Shown: piece by piece, positions 46,295 to 57,434 of the stretch | How positions within the stretch are numbered: the stretch's first letter is position 1 | Layout: each line of letters begins with the position of its first letter | NCBI GenBank assembly: GCA_918807975.1 | Contig: OU964921.1 | Coordinates: 12,991,498-13,055,497, forward strand | From: Aplidium turbinatum | Lineage: Eukaryota > Chordata > Ascidiacea > Aplousobranchia > Polyclinidae | Length of the DNA stretch: 64,000 bases | Direction of reading: 5' to 3' | Translations under genes and position numbers: made by a program | Notes under the pieces: generated by a model | What the model saw: the letters and a program-made list of their open reading frames with translations, nothing else | Databases searched by the model: none | What the model was told of the DNA's origin: nothing

Positions 46295-47677
46295 CAGTCG
46301 TGGCCAAAAGTTTAAGACCAGACTTGATTTATGACGGTTTTTGCATTACGTCATAATACTGCATCAGATATTGTTTCACTTCCATCATCTTTATTCTGGG
46401 TCGAAATCTGATGTAATCAATCATTATTTAGCAAATATCAATTGAACATTAGCCAGTAGAGATTACTTTTCTGTATTATTTGTCTGCCTAAAATGGGGTA
46501 AAATGTGCTCTCTTTCGGAGGTTCAGCAATGTCAAATTGTTTTTCTCCACAGGAAAGGCTACACAGAACGTCAAATTAGTGAGCAGCTTGGATTTAGTAA
46601 AACTGCTGTGCATCAGGCAATTGTGAAATTTAAGAAATCAGGAACTTATGCTGATGCAAAACGCAGTGGTTGTCCTTAAAAAACAACTCCTAGAGCTGAT
46701 ATCTTTATGAAAAGGCAAGTGGTGAAGTCTCCAACATGTTCAGCTAAACAAATCAGGGTTGATTTGAATGGAGTCGTTATTCCAGTCAGCAGGAGGACTG
46801 TTAGCCGCCGTTTAGTTGTAAAATTTGGTCTAAAGTCACGAAAACCAGCAAGAAAAACGAGGCTTATACCAGCGATGAAGAAGGGCCAGCTGTTTGCATT
46901 GCATCACAAAGACTGGACTTCTTCCCAATGGTCTAAATTTTAACTTTCGGACCAATCAAGTGTCCAACAGTTTGGTGCAAGGAAAAGAAATGTCCGTCGA
47001 CCCTCAGGAACAGAATTTGATGAAAAGTATACCCGGCAAACGATGAAACATCCACCAGGTGTGATGATATGGGGAGATATTTCGACCAAAGGTACAACCA
47101 AACTTTTTTTTCTAAAACCTGAAACTACGATGAACGGCCAGAAATACTTGAGATTAATGAAGGAGAATCTGCAACTGCACAATAATGCACATGTCGGTGT
47201 ACGAGTGCATGATTTTTATGCAAGATGGGGCCCTATGCCATCGTTTGAAGATAGTAACAAAGTTTTTTAGGGTTAAGAAAAGTACTCTTCTGCAGTGGCC
47301 GGGGAACAGTCCCAATCTTAACCCTATCGAAAACTTTTTGACTTTTATCAAAAATAAAGTTGCTGAAAAACATCTCCCGAGTATTCCTTCCTTAATTGAA
47401 GTAATCAAATTAGTGTGGATCCGTGAAATTCCTGAAAAACTTTGCCAAAAATTTAATCGAAATTATGCCCAGAGGAATCATGGCCGTCATCAAAGCGAAA
47501 GGAGGACACACCAAATATTAAAAATTTGAAATTTTGAAGCAAAATACAATATAAATGCTTATTACGTTTTCTTATATATAGTTTAGCAAGAAATAAGTAA
47601 AAAAACGACAACAAATAGGTCGAAAAACTGATTTTCTCGAAATTTGCGGTTTGGTCTTAAACTTTTGGCCACGACTG
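46295..47677 (+). mobile_element. Tc1-like transposon, full length, transposase broken
   Basis: TA at both sides (46293-46294, 47678-47679) and inverted ends cagtcgtggccaaaagttta / taaacttttggccacgactg. Length 1383 bp, normal for Tc1. The transposase starts near 46500: paired-like helix-turn-helix (ERQISEQLGFSKTAVHQAI), a stop near 46678, second DNA-binding half (RRTVSRRLVVKFGLKSR), then the D,D34E domain: LSDQSSVQQFG, MIFMQDGALCHRLK and NSPNLNPIENF. The first motif is usually SDES, so the glutamate after the first aspartate is changed, but the aspartate stays. Besides the early stop there are breaks near 46941 and 47190-47270. Its first ~95 bases match the MITE at 51017. Confidence 0.88.
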
Positions 47678-49054
47678 TAAAAGTGCTCTTTGAGGTATCT
47701 GACTTTTTAGATATGAGTTGCATATATAATAAACAAACAGAAAATTTCAAAATGTCAGTCATTGGGGCAAAACGGGACAGAGCTGCTTGGGGCAGGATGG
47801 GACTTCTGTCCCGTCTTGCCCCAATGAAATTATCAATTATAAATCAATTTTCAATGACATGCTAGCCCAACTTGTCACGTAGGGAAGGCCTCCTAGCTAG
47901 TGCAAATGCTAAGTTAACTAGTAACTTGAGAGTTAGGCACCTATTAGTAAGCTTTGCACCACACCCTACACTGGGGTTACAGTACTATAAATGGTAGTGG
48001 AGAGGTTAAATGGATTTTGTTTTATTGTAAAGTTGAAGCAGTTTTAGCATGCTGTAGCCTACCTTTGTTAAAACAGTTATCATTTTAGGAACTACTACAA
48101 TAGGTGACTTGACCGTAGAACATAAAATGGTTGTCACATATGTTATTATCTCTTGATTATTATTAGGCTATATTATTATCTCATTAAACTAAGTCAAAGC
48201 CTCTACAGACCAAAGGACCACCTTTACAGTCAAGTGAAGGATCACCCTAATTGTCTCAAAATTCTATCTTTGACTTGAATAAACACAACTGAACAAGCAA
48301 TCAATCAATTGTCTGTATTGAAAGCCTAAGATAGTTATTCTATGTGCAAAAAATGGTGCCACGAAAACTGTTCTGCTTAGCGTAACAAAAAAAGAAAAAA
48401 ATTTTGTCCTTGGAAAATAATTGCTATTTTCTGTTTGCTTTTGCCAAAAAAATACAAAAAATCTTTATTGTACCACAATAACTTCAGGTTTGTGTTCCTC
48501 AGATTAGTTTGAATTTTTTCTCATTTCTCATGAAAATAGGCATATACATAACGTTGAAAATTTACTGTCAGCTGCTTCCAGCAATAGTTACCTAATAATG
48601 GGTATAATTAAGTAACAATTGGATTCTGTTTGCACACAAAGCCTTGCAAGGTTTTGCTTTTGTGATGAAACAAAAAAGGCTGAGCATTTTTGCAGTCGCG
48701 TACCTTACTTGAGCAATTTATTCACATTTACTGCTTTGCGAGATGCAACCCTACACAGTGTGTTTGTCTTGTCTTCAACTCCGAGTTACTGGTGAAAAGC
48801 GCCCTTACTACCGCAATTAAAAAAGATATTATTATAAACGATAGTGTCGGAAAATTGTCATTGACAAAGTCCAATGTTGAGCTACCGTACTCATTTCTAC
48901 AATAGAGCAATAGGACTTATTGAATGACAGTGTTCAACTTATTTCACAAAGAAGTTTTTCAGTGTTCTACACATTTAAAGACAGTTTATGCTACTGCCAT
49001 GATATAGAAAAAACTTTTTCAGGCTAAATAGGCATTTCCTGCAATCCTTGAGTG
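47678..49054. other. Interior of the TA-flanked composite, no gene
   Basis: Contains the repeat cluster at 47762-47826 (attggggcaa, acgggacag and the inverse ctgtcccgtcttgccccaat). The rest is AT-rich with no recognisable feature. Confidence 0.4.
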
Positions 49055-49775
49055 GAAGCTCTTCATCGACAGCTCATCTAAAAGTCTCACAGCTGTATTG
49101 TTGAGTAACGCAGTAGTGTCCCTCTATTCTTCCGGCTTACTCAGTTTATATGAAGGAAGAATATTAAGACATCAAAATCGTGATGAGTGCATTGAAGTAG
49201 GACTTCTACAACTGGGAAGTTGTTGGTGATTTCAAGATAGTGGCCTTCATAGTGGTGCTTCAGGGTGGTTCTATCAAGTTTCAATGCTGTCTTTGTCTCT
49301 GGGATAGCAGAAACACAGCTTTTCACTACAAGAAGAGGAATTGGCCTCCAAGAACCAGCTATGAGATTGGGCCTTATAATATAGTGTAAAACAACAACCT
49401 CTGGTAGATGCAACAAAACTACTAATGTCTTCTCTGCACATAGGCTAAAACTAGGTCTTAAACAACTCTACAGAGGGTGGAGCATTCAAGCAATTAAAGA
49501 ACTATTTTAAAAACTGCAAGATGCATAACCAAAGCTGGAGTATTTACGTGATCTGAAGTGAAGCGACTGATAAACTCCATTTATTTTCCTCATCGAGATG
49601 CTGTCTGAAGTTTAACAGACAGCTTGGACCTGTTTCATGTCTGTAGTTAACAGATTTTTGGGCAATCACAAGACAGAGAACTACAGGGTGCTTTTTGATC
49701 AACTCAAGGATGCGTAGCCTATTAGAATATGGGATGGAAGATGTCACCGAAACTACACCCACTACATGCTCACCT
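49055..49775 (+). pseudogene. Decayed copy of an invertebrate multicopy gene of unknown function
   Basis: Plus-strand fragments in changing frames: FIDSSSKSLKAVLLSN (49066 on), VGDFKIVAFIVVLQGG, KFQCCLCLWDSRNTAFHY and KKRNWPPRTSY (49210-49350), then remnants of the FLGNH-type region at about 49640-49690. I recognise these blocks (GDLK, C.LC.WDSR, FLGNH) from a large family of uncharacterised multicopy proteins in arthropods, cnidarians and echinoderms that behave like transposon genes. No function is known to me. Many frame breaks. It may be the gene of the TA-flanked element around it, or a passenger. Confidence 0.55.
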
Positions 49776-50818
49776 TGATCAAGTCAAAGATAAAAAGGGT
49801 CAAGTCAAAGATAAAAATCTCAAAAAAAAACATTTCTTTGTAATTATGTTATAAGTTGTAAGTGCTTTAAGTCAGTGGTTCTTAACCGCCGGTCCTCGGA
49901 CCGGTGCCGGTCCGTGTAATTTTTTTGCCGGTCCGCAAAAGATCTTACTTTCTGCAAAGCTTATTTTAATGTGGAGTCATTAGCATATTGTAAAATTGTG
50001 ATCGCACTGTGAAACATGCACAGCTGTAAAACTGACATATCTCCACGTAAAATTGTTTGATAATAAAGGTGAACTTTTTGATGACCTAATTCTGTGCCGT
50101 TGATAATGTTTTTGTGACAAATTGCATAATAGTTTTCAAAAAGTTTTGAAACACAGAAATACATTAACAAATGGGGAATTTTGTCCTTGATTTTGAAAAA
50201 TTTCAAAGTCGTTGGAGACGAAAATTTGGAATTAGATAAGTTTGAAGTTCCGGGATAAAGTCAGGCCTGCAATGGAAATTTGCCAGAACCGGAGTTTGAG
50301 AAAGCAAAGATATTGTTTTTCAAAGAATGGAATGAAGACAAGCTGATTTGCTGTGGAAAATTCTGGTGAAATGGAGTGGTGAAAAAAGTAAAAAGAGGTG
50401 CTGAGCGTTGTGAGTCAACAATTGAAAGAGTTGGCTAACAATTTTAACGATTCATTTCGCGTAACATGAAAATCCTCGACATGGAAACTTTTGGATAAAC
50501 AATCCATGCATCGATGATGTCAGCACATGCGACCTTAATCTTCATGAAAAAGAAAGGCTGATTGAATTACAATATGTTATGCTTCTACTTTGCAGTCCAG
50601 ATTCGAAAAACATCATCATCACACTTCTGGTTATCTCTTGCAAACGAATTCGTGCCTAACTTTCAAAACAATCGTGATTTTTGTGGAAAAAAGTAGCCTG
50701 TCATTTTTCCCTGATTTCAGTACCGTACGTGTGCTGTAAATGCAAGTCATTTTTGACATTACAAGATATTATCAGTAGATTTGTGGTTTTACAGTTGATT
50801 CCTCGTGAATTGTTTTAA
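49776..50818. other. Non-coding, with an isolated hAT terminus at 49873
   Basis: At 49873 cagtggttcttaaccgccgg followed by cggtcc repeats is a hAT end of a common type. No right terminus was found before 50818 and no transposase is recognised, so this is a fragment. Confidence 0.45.
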
Positions 50819-51410
50819 AGGGGGGGAACCCAAATTAATTTTTGCGAGTTTTTTGTTTCAGCGTGATGTCATTGTGTACAACATGCGTTTTAGCAAAAAA
50901 AAATCCAAATTTTGTTGCCCTCGTCTCGCTAAGGCCGCTTTTGTTTGATACCCGTTTGCGAGGCCTCGCGCGCATCCAGCCGTGATGCTGTACGATGTGA
51001 CGTCACAAGGTACATACAGCCGTAGCCAAAAGTTTAAGACCAGACTTGATTTATGACGATTTTTGCATTACTTCAAAATACTGCATCAGATATTGTTTCA
51101 GTTGCATCATCTTGACGCATCATCTTATATCTGATGCAGTATTTTGAAGTAGGTCTAATGCAAAAATCGTCATAAATCAAGTCTGGTCTTAAACTTTTGG
51201 TCACGACTATATGTACCTTGTGGCGTCACAGCGTACAGCGTCACGGCTGGATGCGCGCGAGACCTCGCAAACGGATATCAAACAAAAGCGGCCTTAGCGA
51301 GACGAGGGCAACAAAATTTGGATTTTTTTGTTTGTTAAACGCATGTTGTACACAATGACATCACGCTGAAACAAAAAGCTCGCAAGAGTTAATTTGGGTT
51401 TCCCCGCCCT
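50819..51410. mobile_element. Palindromic piggyBac-like MITE, split at its centre
   Basis: TTAA stands on both sides (50815-50818 and 51411-51414) and the ends are aggg(g)gggaaccc and gggtttccccgccct. The two arms, about 196 bp each, are inverted copies over their whole length (gtttcagcgtgatgtcattg against caatgacatcacgctgaaac; ccgcttttgtttgat against atcaaacaaaagcgg; acaaggtacata against tatgtaccttg[t]). The centre holds the Tc1-derived MITE at 51017-51209. Without it the element is about 397 bp of almost pure hairpin. TTAA duplication and the AGGG end suggest a piggyBac relationship, but no transposase is present. Confidence 0.75.
51017..51209. mobile_element. Tc1-derived fold-back MITE at the tip of the palindrome
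   Basis: TA duplications at 51015-51016 and 51210-51211. The left ~95 bases follow the start of the Tc1 element at 46295 closely (agccaaaagtttaagaccag, tgcatcagatattgtttca), and the right half is the inverse of the left. So the MITE is made of two head-to-head copies of one Tc1 end. It has no coding part and could have been moved by the Tc1 transposase. Confidence 0.85.
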
Positions 51411-52028
51411 TTAAAGTAGCCTAACTATTCAGTGGCAGACACAAATTAGAGCCAGGTTATGAAATACTTTGAAGTATAGCCTATCAAGCTCACAAAATGT
51501 TGAAAAACGGCCTGTTTAGAAGCATGCCGCACTTCAGCGATGGTTATAACTTCGAACATTGAAAGCACACATATAAACAATACTGTAATGAATTTTGGTG
51601 ACAATGGGGCAAGATGGGACATGCGTCCAGTCCTGCCGCAGGTGTGGGGTAAGATAGGACAAATTAAAATTTTTGTTTTTTGTTAATTATGAGGTCATGC
51701 GATACTGACTGAGTCTCTATATCTTGCTGGTTGATACTGGTGTGCAATATAGGAATAACATGATACCAAAGGTACCGATATTGATAAAAAGGAGTTCTGC
51801 AAAACATCGGTTAAAGTTAAATATCCAGTCCTGCCCCACCTTCCCCTAAACTTCATGTCGAAAAAATAAAATAAAATGATTGATGTCCAAATTGCGTATA
51901 ATGTAGAGTAGACTTTAATACTACAATCTGTTTTTAAAATAGTTTTCAACTAAACCTAAAGGATAAGCTAAACAGAAAGAATTGTCCGATTTCATTTTGC
52001 CGGTTGATCTCATCAAAAAGCCTGTTAT
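51411..52028. other. Right end of the TA-flanked composite and short spacer
   Basis: No gene. Holds the right-hand cluster of ggggcaagatgggac words (51604-51660) and the right terminus at 51846. Confidence 0.45.
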
Positions 52029-53142
52029 CAGGGCCCACAAGAGGAGGGACAACCGGTGCATTGCACCGGGGCCCGGTGAGTTCAAGGGGGCCCGACAAAA
52101 TGTCTAAATTCACGCGATAAAAAGATTGATTTCAACGATTTTGCATAAAATATTGTTTTTATATTAGTTCCGTATGTCGAATGGGGCCCCCTTATGGGTA
52201 GCCTAGGCTATGTCCTTTTTTAAAATTACAGAATTTTCAATTTTTTGAGTTTAGGGGGCCCGACAAAATGTTTAAATTTGCGTGCTCAGGTCGATTTTGC
52301 ATAAAATATTGTTTTTTATATGAATTTTTTTGTTTTGTGTTTTGAATGGGCCCCCTCATGGGTATGCCCTTTTTTAGAACAACAAAATTTTCATTTTTTT
52401 GCGTTCAGGGGGCCAATAAAATATTTAAATTTGCGTGTTAAGGTCAATTTTGCATAAAATGTTTTTTATATTTTGAAGTTGGTATTTCTTATATGAAGTT
52501 GGTATTTCTTGATGTCATGAACAATAGCAATGCATTCATCCTAAGTTTGCTGCCCTAGTCTCTGCAGATTTCAAGGTCAGAAATGGCATTGTATGATAAT
52601 GTAAAGCTGTAAGCACACATATGCAATGCTATGTCAGCCATGTCGGATAGTATTGCAATTTTTATCATCGAAATGGCTGATTTTACCCACTTGTTGCCAT
52701 AGTTACAATCAGGTGTTGCCAGAGTTGGGAAGGGTTTGAGTTAGGAATAAGGTTAGGGTTTTGATCTTTGCCCAGGATTAAAAAAAATTTCCAAAATACA
52801 AGTTTTTGTTTTCAACAGCTATAAACTTTTCCTCAAATTAGGGCAAAATTCCATATCTGACAACGCTATTGAGGCTATATTTACACTATGTAGTGTTTTA
52901 GCATTTTACAGCATTTTATCTTTGTGTATAACTAGTGTGTATCTGTGAATTTAAAGTTATATTTATAATAGTGCATTGTTTGTGAAATAATGGAGTGTTA
53001 ATACTTTAACCTAATTTATCCTTTGTAAGAACGCACACCGGAAATTTTGCTTGTGATTGATGAGATATCACGCGACATGTCGCGCTGAGGGGCCCGGCAG
53101 CAACCTCTGCACCGGGGCCTGGCAGGGCTCTTGGAGGCCCTG
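52029..53142. mobile_element. Non-autonomous hAT with internal tandem repeats
   Basis: Flanks cctgttat (52021-52028) and cctattat (53143-53150), an 8-bp duplication with one change. Ends cagggcccacaagag and, from the right, cagggcctccaagag. Near both ends stands accggggcc. From 52085 to about 52480 a unit of 150-170 bp (gggggcccgacaaaatgt, tttgcataaaatattgtttt, gaatgggcccc, tatgccctttttta) occurs about two and a half times. Non-coding. Confidence 0.78.
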
Positions 53143-53406
53143 CCTATTATATTGTTTGTTTTTTTGTGACGTCATCTAACCTTGTAGCAAATTTTGTTTC
53201 AATTAGTTGGAACTCTTTTAAACAAGTTCTTTTATATTTAAAATATGTAATTTTACAATACTAACGACACGAAATGTGAATAAGGATTTCTTTAAATCTA
53301 TTTTACCTGCCTTTTGTAGAACGTTTGTTTTGGAACAAAATCAGTGCAATGAAATTTCAAATACCTTTAATCTTGCAAAAATCACTTGGTCAAAATAAAA
53401 GAATAA

Positions 53407-54818
53407 GGGGAGAGTGCCCAACAGTGCCCCGGGTGCCTACAGTGCCCCTCCCATCGTTTTTCGCAATCCGTGACAAATTATTCACTCAACCGTACATTAC
53501 CATGGTCACGTGGTCCGTAGAAGCTGCTGAAACTAAGTTAGGCAGAAATAAGTCATTGCTTGTTGTTGGCAGAAATGAAAGTTTGTTTTAGGCGGTAAAA
53601 AGTAAATTTTCAGAACTTTATAACTTTTTTTGTTGCAGTTTTTACGGTGGCTTCAGGGAAGCTTCACAAGTTTTTCATCCTTTGTCAGTCACTAGACTAG
53701 GTTTCAGTAATAACGTTTCAGATCGTAGGCCTCGGTAAAAAAACTGACGCCATTTTATCTTGTAGGCCCGTGGTTCCAACAGTGCCCCACCCTGAGGTCT
53801 CCTACAGTGCCCCGGTGGAGCACTGTTGGAAGCCATGAGATTTTATTAATCAATATGCAGTGCCAAAATGATTATTAACATTTTATGTTATATCAACAAT
53901 ATTATAGGTGTTGGGGAGTTTTTGGTAGCCTAAGTTTCGGCTGTGGAAGAAGCTTCGTGCCTGAACTATGTGGGCCTATTGTTTAGTAATTTTGTCTGTC
54001 AAATTTGGTTATTTTGCTCCATAAACCAAGCGATTTCTTGTGAACCACATGTCATTATAGGCCTACTAAAGTGTGTTGTGTCTGTATCTTGTGTTAATCA
54101 TACCTTCCATGTGGCCGAATCAATGATGTCTTTAATATCCTGCATTGCATGTTCTTTCACTGATCGACTGTTGAATAAACACCTTCCTTGTCATTGCAAT
54201 TGGTAGTTAGGTCATAACACCAAAGCTTTTAAAAAGGTAATTACAGCTCTAATTAAATCAACTTGGGCTGTTCTATAAACTACAGCACAGTGTGTTCGCA
54301 TGGTTCCTTAGAGCCTATTCGCATTCTTTCGTTTAAGCTCAGTCACCACGACGGGCAGATAGCGTGTTTTACATGATATGATAATTGTTGCTGTTATACT
54401 TTGTGTCTGTGATAGCATATGTACCACTTTTAAAAGGTTTTGTCTTGACCTGACCAGCTCAGTGACATCCATCATGTAAAACAATACCGGTACTAACACA
54501 AGTTTCATACCTAGGGTAATCATTGCAAAAAGCGTGGTTCAACATTGCAACTAAAGACACCAATTACTTTGATAGGGGCACTGTTGGATCCTACCCGGGC
54601 ACTGTTGGATACCATATCCAACAGTGCCCCACTTTGACAGATGATTTTTAACGCCTGATTATGAAGTTTGTGTAAAACTTTTAAACTTTTTTTATGTGGA
54701 AATACTGAAGAAAAGGAGGAATTTTCATAATAGGAAAAAAAATTTTGAAAAAAAATTTTTTTTTTGATGTCTAAACCTCAATTTTCCAAAAAGCGGGGCA
54801 CTGTTGGACACTCTCCCC
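53407..54818. mobile_element. TIR element with many CAACAGTGCCCC words
   Basis: Inverted ends ggggagagtgcccaacagtg and, from the right, ggggagagtgtccaacagtg. The word caacagtgcccc or its inverse ggggcactgttg recurs near the left end, in the middle (53767-53832) and before the right end (54576-54640). The layout copies that of the 41049-51846 element, with a different word. Interior AT-rich with no recognisable transposase. Flanks share only aa; target duplication uncertain. Superfamily unknown. Confidence 0.65.
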
Positions 54819-54905
54819 AACATGTTGCAGATCAAAATAAAAATGGCCTTGTGCCCAACTGAGCATCTGAGTCTGCAAACGGCTGATGTAGACCATACCT
54901 GTAAC

Positions 54906-56848
54906 ACCAGGGCTGTGGAGTTAGCGAAAAATATACGACTCCGACTCCTCGATTTATAAGTGGCCGACCAACTCCGACGGCGGCTTCAGTGTTGCCAGAT
55001 TTTTTAGAGTTGTCAGACTATTTTTAAATGTTCGTCCTTTTTTTTTTAAATTTAATTTCACTAAGTTGCAATCGATATTAAAATGGCGACTTCACAGTAC
55101 AAGCAACAAGAAGCAATGTTTTGAAAAAAGATTGCAAAAATGTTATTAAGATTCAAAGAAAATGAAGGGGTGTACTAGCAAACCAGCAAACTTATAGCCT
55201 ACTTGAGAGGTTACTGATATTTTTTATTCACTTGTTGAAAAATGTTATTGTTCGTTGTTTTGTATTCAACCGGAGTCGATCTTTTTTTAACGACTTCGGA
55301 CATGTCAAATAGGGCTACCATATGTCCTCTTTTTAGAGGATTTGTCCTCTTTTTTCAAGAAAAATTAATAGTCCTCCAAGGACACTCAGAAATGCTCAAA
55401 TTTTCAACAGGATTTTATTGTTGTGCGAATTTTCGGCGATGGCTTGTATGTGGTTTCCAAAACAATTTTCTGCACCGATGTAATATTCAAAGATAATTCA
55501 AAAAATTGGCGTAGCCTATCTTGATGATCCGTTGTTGTAAACAATCAGACGTCTACACTCTACAGCCTACTGTATTCTAACATATCAAACACCATTGTTT
55601 CGCGGTTATCGGAAATTTGTGACTTTGAATTTGGAATTTTATAAGGAAATTTGTGACGAAATAAGAAATTTGAGAAATCAAACAAATGAGTGGGCTACAT
55701 AGGCTAAATCACGAGGAAATACATTAAAAATGTGACCTAAAAACAAAAAAATGCAAAAGAGTTTGTCGTATTTATAATTTACGGCCCTCTGCATACTTTT
55801 ACAAACAAATAATCTTTTTACTTAGATTTTATTAAATTGATTCAACGCTTGTAGATGTTATGATTACCGTACCAACTTAAGAGTTTGGCTCGTTGGTCAA
55901 GTGAAGCAAGTAGAAACGAATTTACAAAAGTGCACCATGAATAACATAGCTTACGGTAGGCTACTGCAAAAAGAAATCGTGGCATAGATACTTTCAGTTG
56001 ATGCAGATGCAAATAGAACGCATTTTATGTACGATTCTTGTTTTAACCTCAATGGTGCATGGGAATAAACAGCCTTTCAGTTATCTCAGTCCGTTTTCAG
56101 AATCTCATCTATTGAGTAGCATACAATTTCAATCATATTTCATGCCAACAATTTTGTAATTTTAGAGCTGATCCTTTCTTACTGAAAAATTTAAGGCATT
56201 GTTATCTAGAGGTGGTGCCTGATTTGTCACATTTTGTAAATTTTTGCGATCGTTGCTGTCTGACTTAAATTTTCTAAAAATCAGCTGACTTGTAATAATA
56301 TGAAAGCTTTTTGTTGCCTTGAGGAAGCAGTCAAACATGAGAAAAACAATATTAAAAAGCGTTCAAGCAGGCTGTTAAAAAGTCTTTGTATGCAAGCCCT
56401 TTTACCAGTCTGAGTGAAATCTTATAGGTCAAATTGTCTTCGTTTTTCCAACCTTTGTGATGTTGAAACTCATTGTGTCACTTGGGAAAGAGAGCAAAAG
56501 ATGTTAAAATATGATTTTTAAAAATTCTACTCAGTCAGCAATTACAATTACTCAGACAGTAACCAAAAGTTGGAAAAATCTGGAAACGTGTTGCAGAATG
56601 TAGGCTAACAAATCAGGCTATATAAGGGGGCTGCAAAAGATTCATAGACCAAATCTGGCATATAAATTTATCTTATTTTTTTGCTGTAACTTTTGCTGCA
56701 TAAGTTTAAAATTATCCAAAAGATGTAAAAGATTGTCCAAACGTAAAATTTTACTTGCTGGCGAAACGTGTCCTCTTTTTGGGCTATGAAAATATGGTAG
56801 GCCTATGTCAAATCTTTCCGACTCCGGCTCTCTAACTCCATAGCCCTG
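54906..56848. mobile_element. Non-autonomous hAT (CAGGGCTGTGGAG type), interrupted
   Basis: Flanks cctgtaac at 54898-54905 and 56849-56856. Inverted ends cagggctgtggagttag and, from the right, cagggctatggagttag, followed by gactccgactcc / ggagtcgg. Without the inner insert (55311-56804) it is only about 440 bp, a common small hAT form. Confidence 0.78.
55311..56804. mobile_element. Nested TIR element with 8-9 bp duplication
   Basis: Flanks atgtcaaat at 55302-55310 and 56805-56813. Ends agggctaccatat and, from the right, aggcctaccatat, followed by tgtcctcttttt on both sides. Non-coding. Its part 56200-56380 is shared with 22590-22830. Confidence 0.7.
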
Positions 56849-57254
56849 CCTGTAACCCGCGATGCACAGATTACAATGACGATGGTGTTTGCGGTAATTA
56901 ACTGAGCTTGCCAATTAAGGTGATCATAATCTTGATCTTTATTTTAAATCTTCAATTTCAAAACAGCTTTAATAAGGTTTAGCCTACATAGAATCTAAGT
57001 ATTAGGCTGCTCTTATATCCGAGCCCAGAATAACCTAATTTTAAGATCCTGAAACGTTTGCAAGAGGGAGTAAAGAATTGAAGACAACACCGCGTAGTCC
57101 CTTTTGCTGTAAGGCGTTTGCATCCAAACCATTTTATTAAACAACTCCTTTTCCTGTTTGTTTTGCTGTGTCTGGTGTTTAACATCCCGGGATCTCAGTG
57201 GTACCGAGCCCAGAGTGTCCGATATCTTCTTATCTAATGCGCTATTTTTTTTAG

Positions 57255-57370
57255 GGGGATTACACAAGAACAGCGTATTGTACGAATGACGGAGATGAAC
57301 TAAGATGCCAAAGAGAATTTAAAAAGAGATTACCAGCAATAGAACCATATGTTTTTCATCATGTTGGAAA
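57255..57370 (+). CDS. MGAT4: GT54 (MGAT4-like) glycosyltransferase, exon D
   Basis: Exon of 116 bp, acceptor ttttttttag, donor gtaggt; enters in phase 0 and leaves after two bases of a codon. It encodes YCTNDGDELRCQREFK and then IEPYVFHHVG. The family has here a cysteine-rich stretch (C......HCDRQ) and the FQHVG motif, so FHHVG is a close match. The open frame and splice sites agree with exon C upstream and exon E downstream. Short minus-strand frames across this place are shadows. Confidence 0.8.
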
Positions 57371-57434
57371 GTAGGTGTTTCATGATTGGCTACAGTACAG
57401 CCGTGGTTGTAGAATTATCTCGGCTAAAATAGTT

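Larger units (their letters stand above)
41049..51846. mobile_element. TA-flanked element with GGGGCAAGATGGGAC-type repeats, heavily invaded
   Basis: Ends are inverted: ggggaaggtggggca at 41049 and tgccccaccttcccc ending 51846, with TA on both sides (41047-41048, 51847-51848). The word ggggca(a/g)ga(t/c)gggac recurs near the left end (41056-41092), in the middle (47765-47825, partly as a 20-bp inverted repeat around attggggcaa) and near the right end (51604-51660). This shared signature argues that all three belong to one element. Its own coding part is uncertain; the decayed gene at 49055-49775 may belong to it. A hAT terminus, an LTR element, a LINE, a Tc1 element and a palindromic MITE have landed inside. 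Superfamily not determined. Confidence 0.55.
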
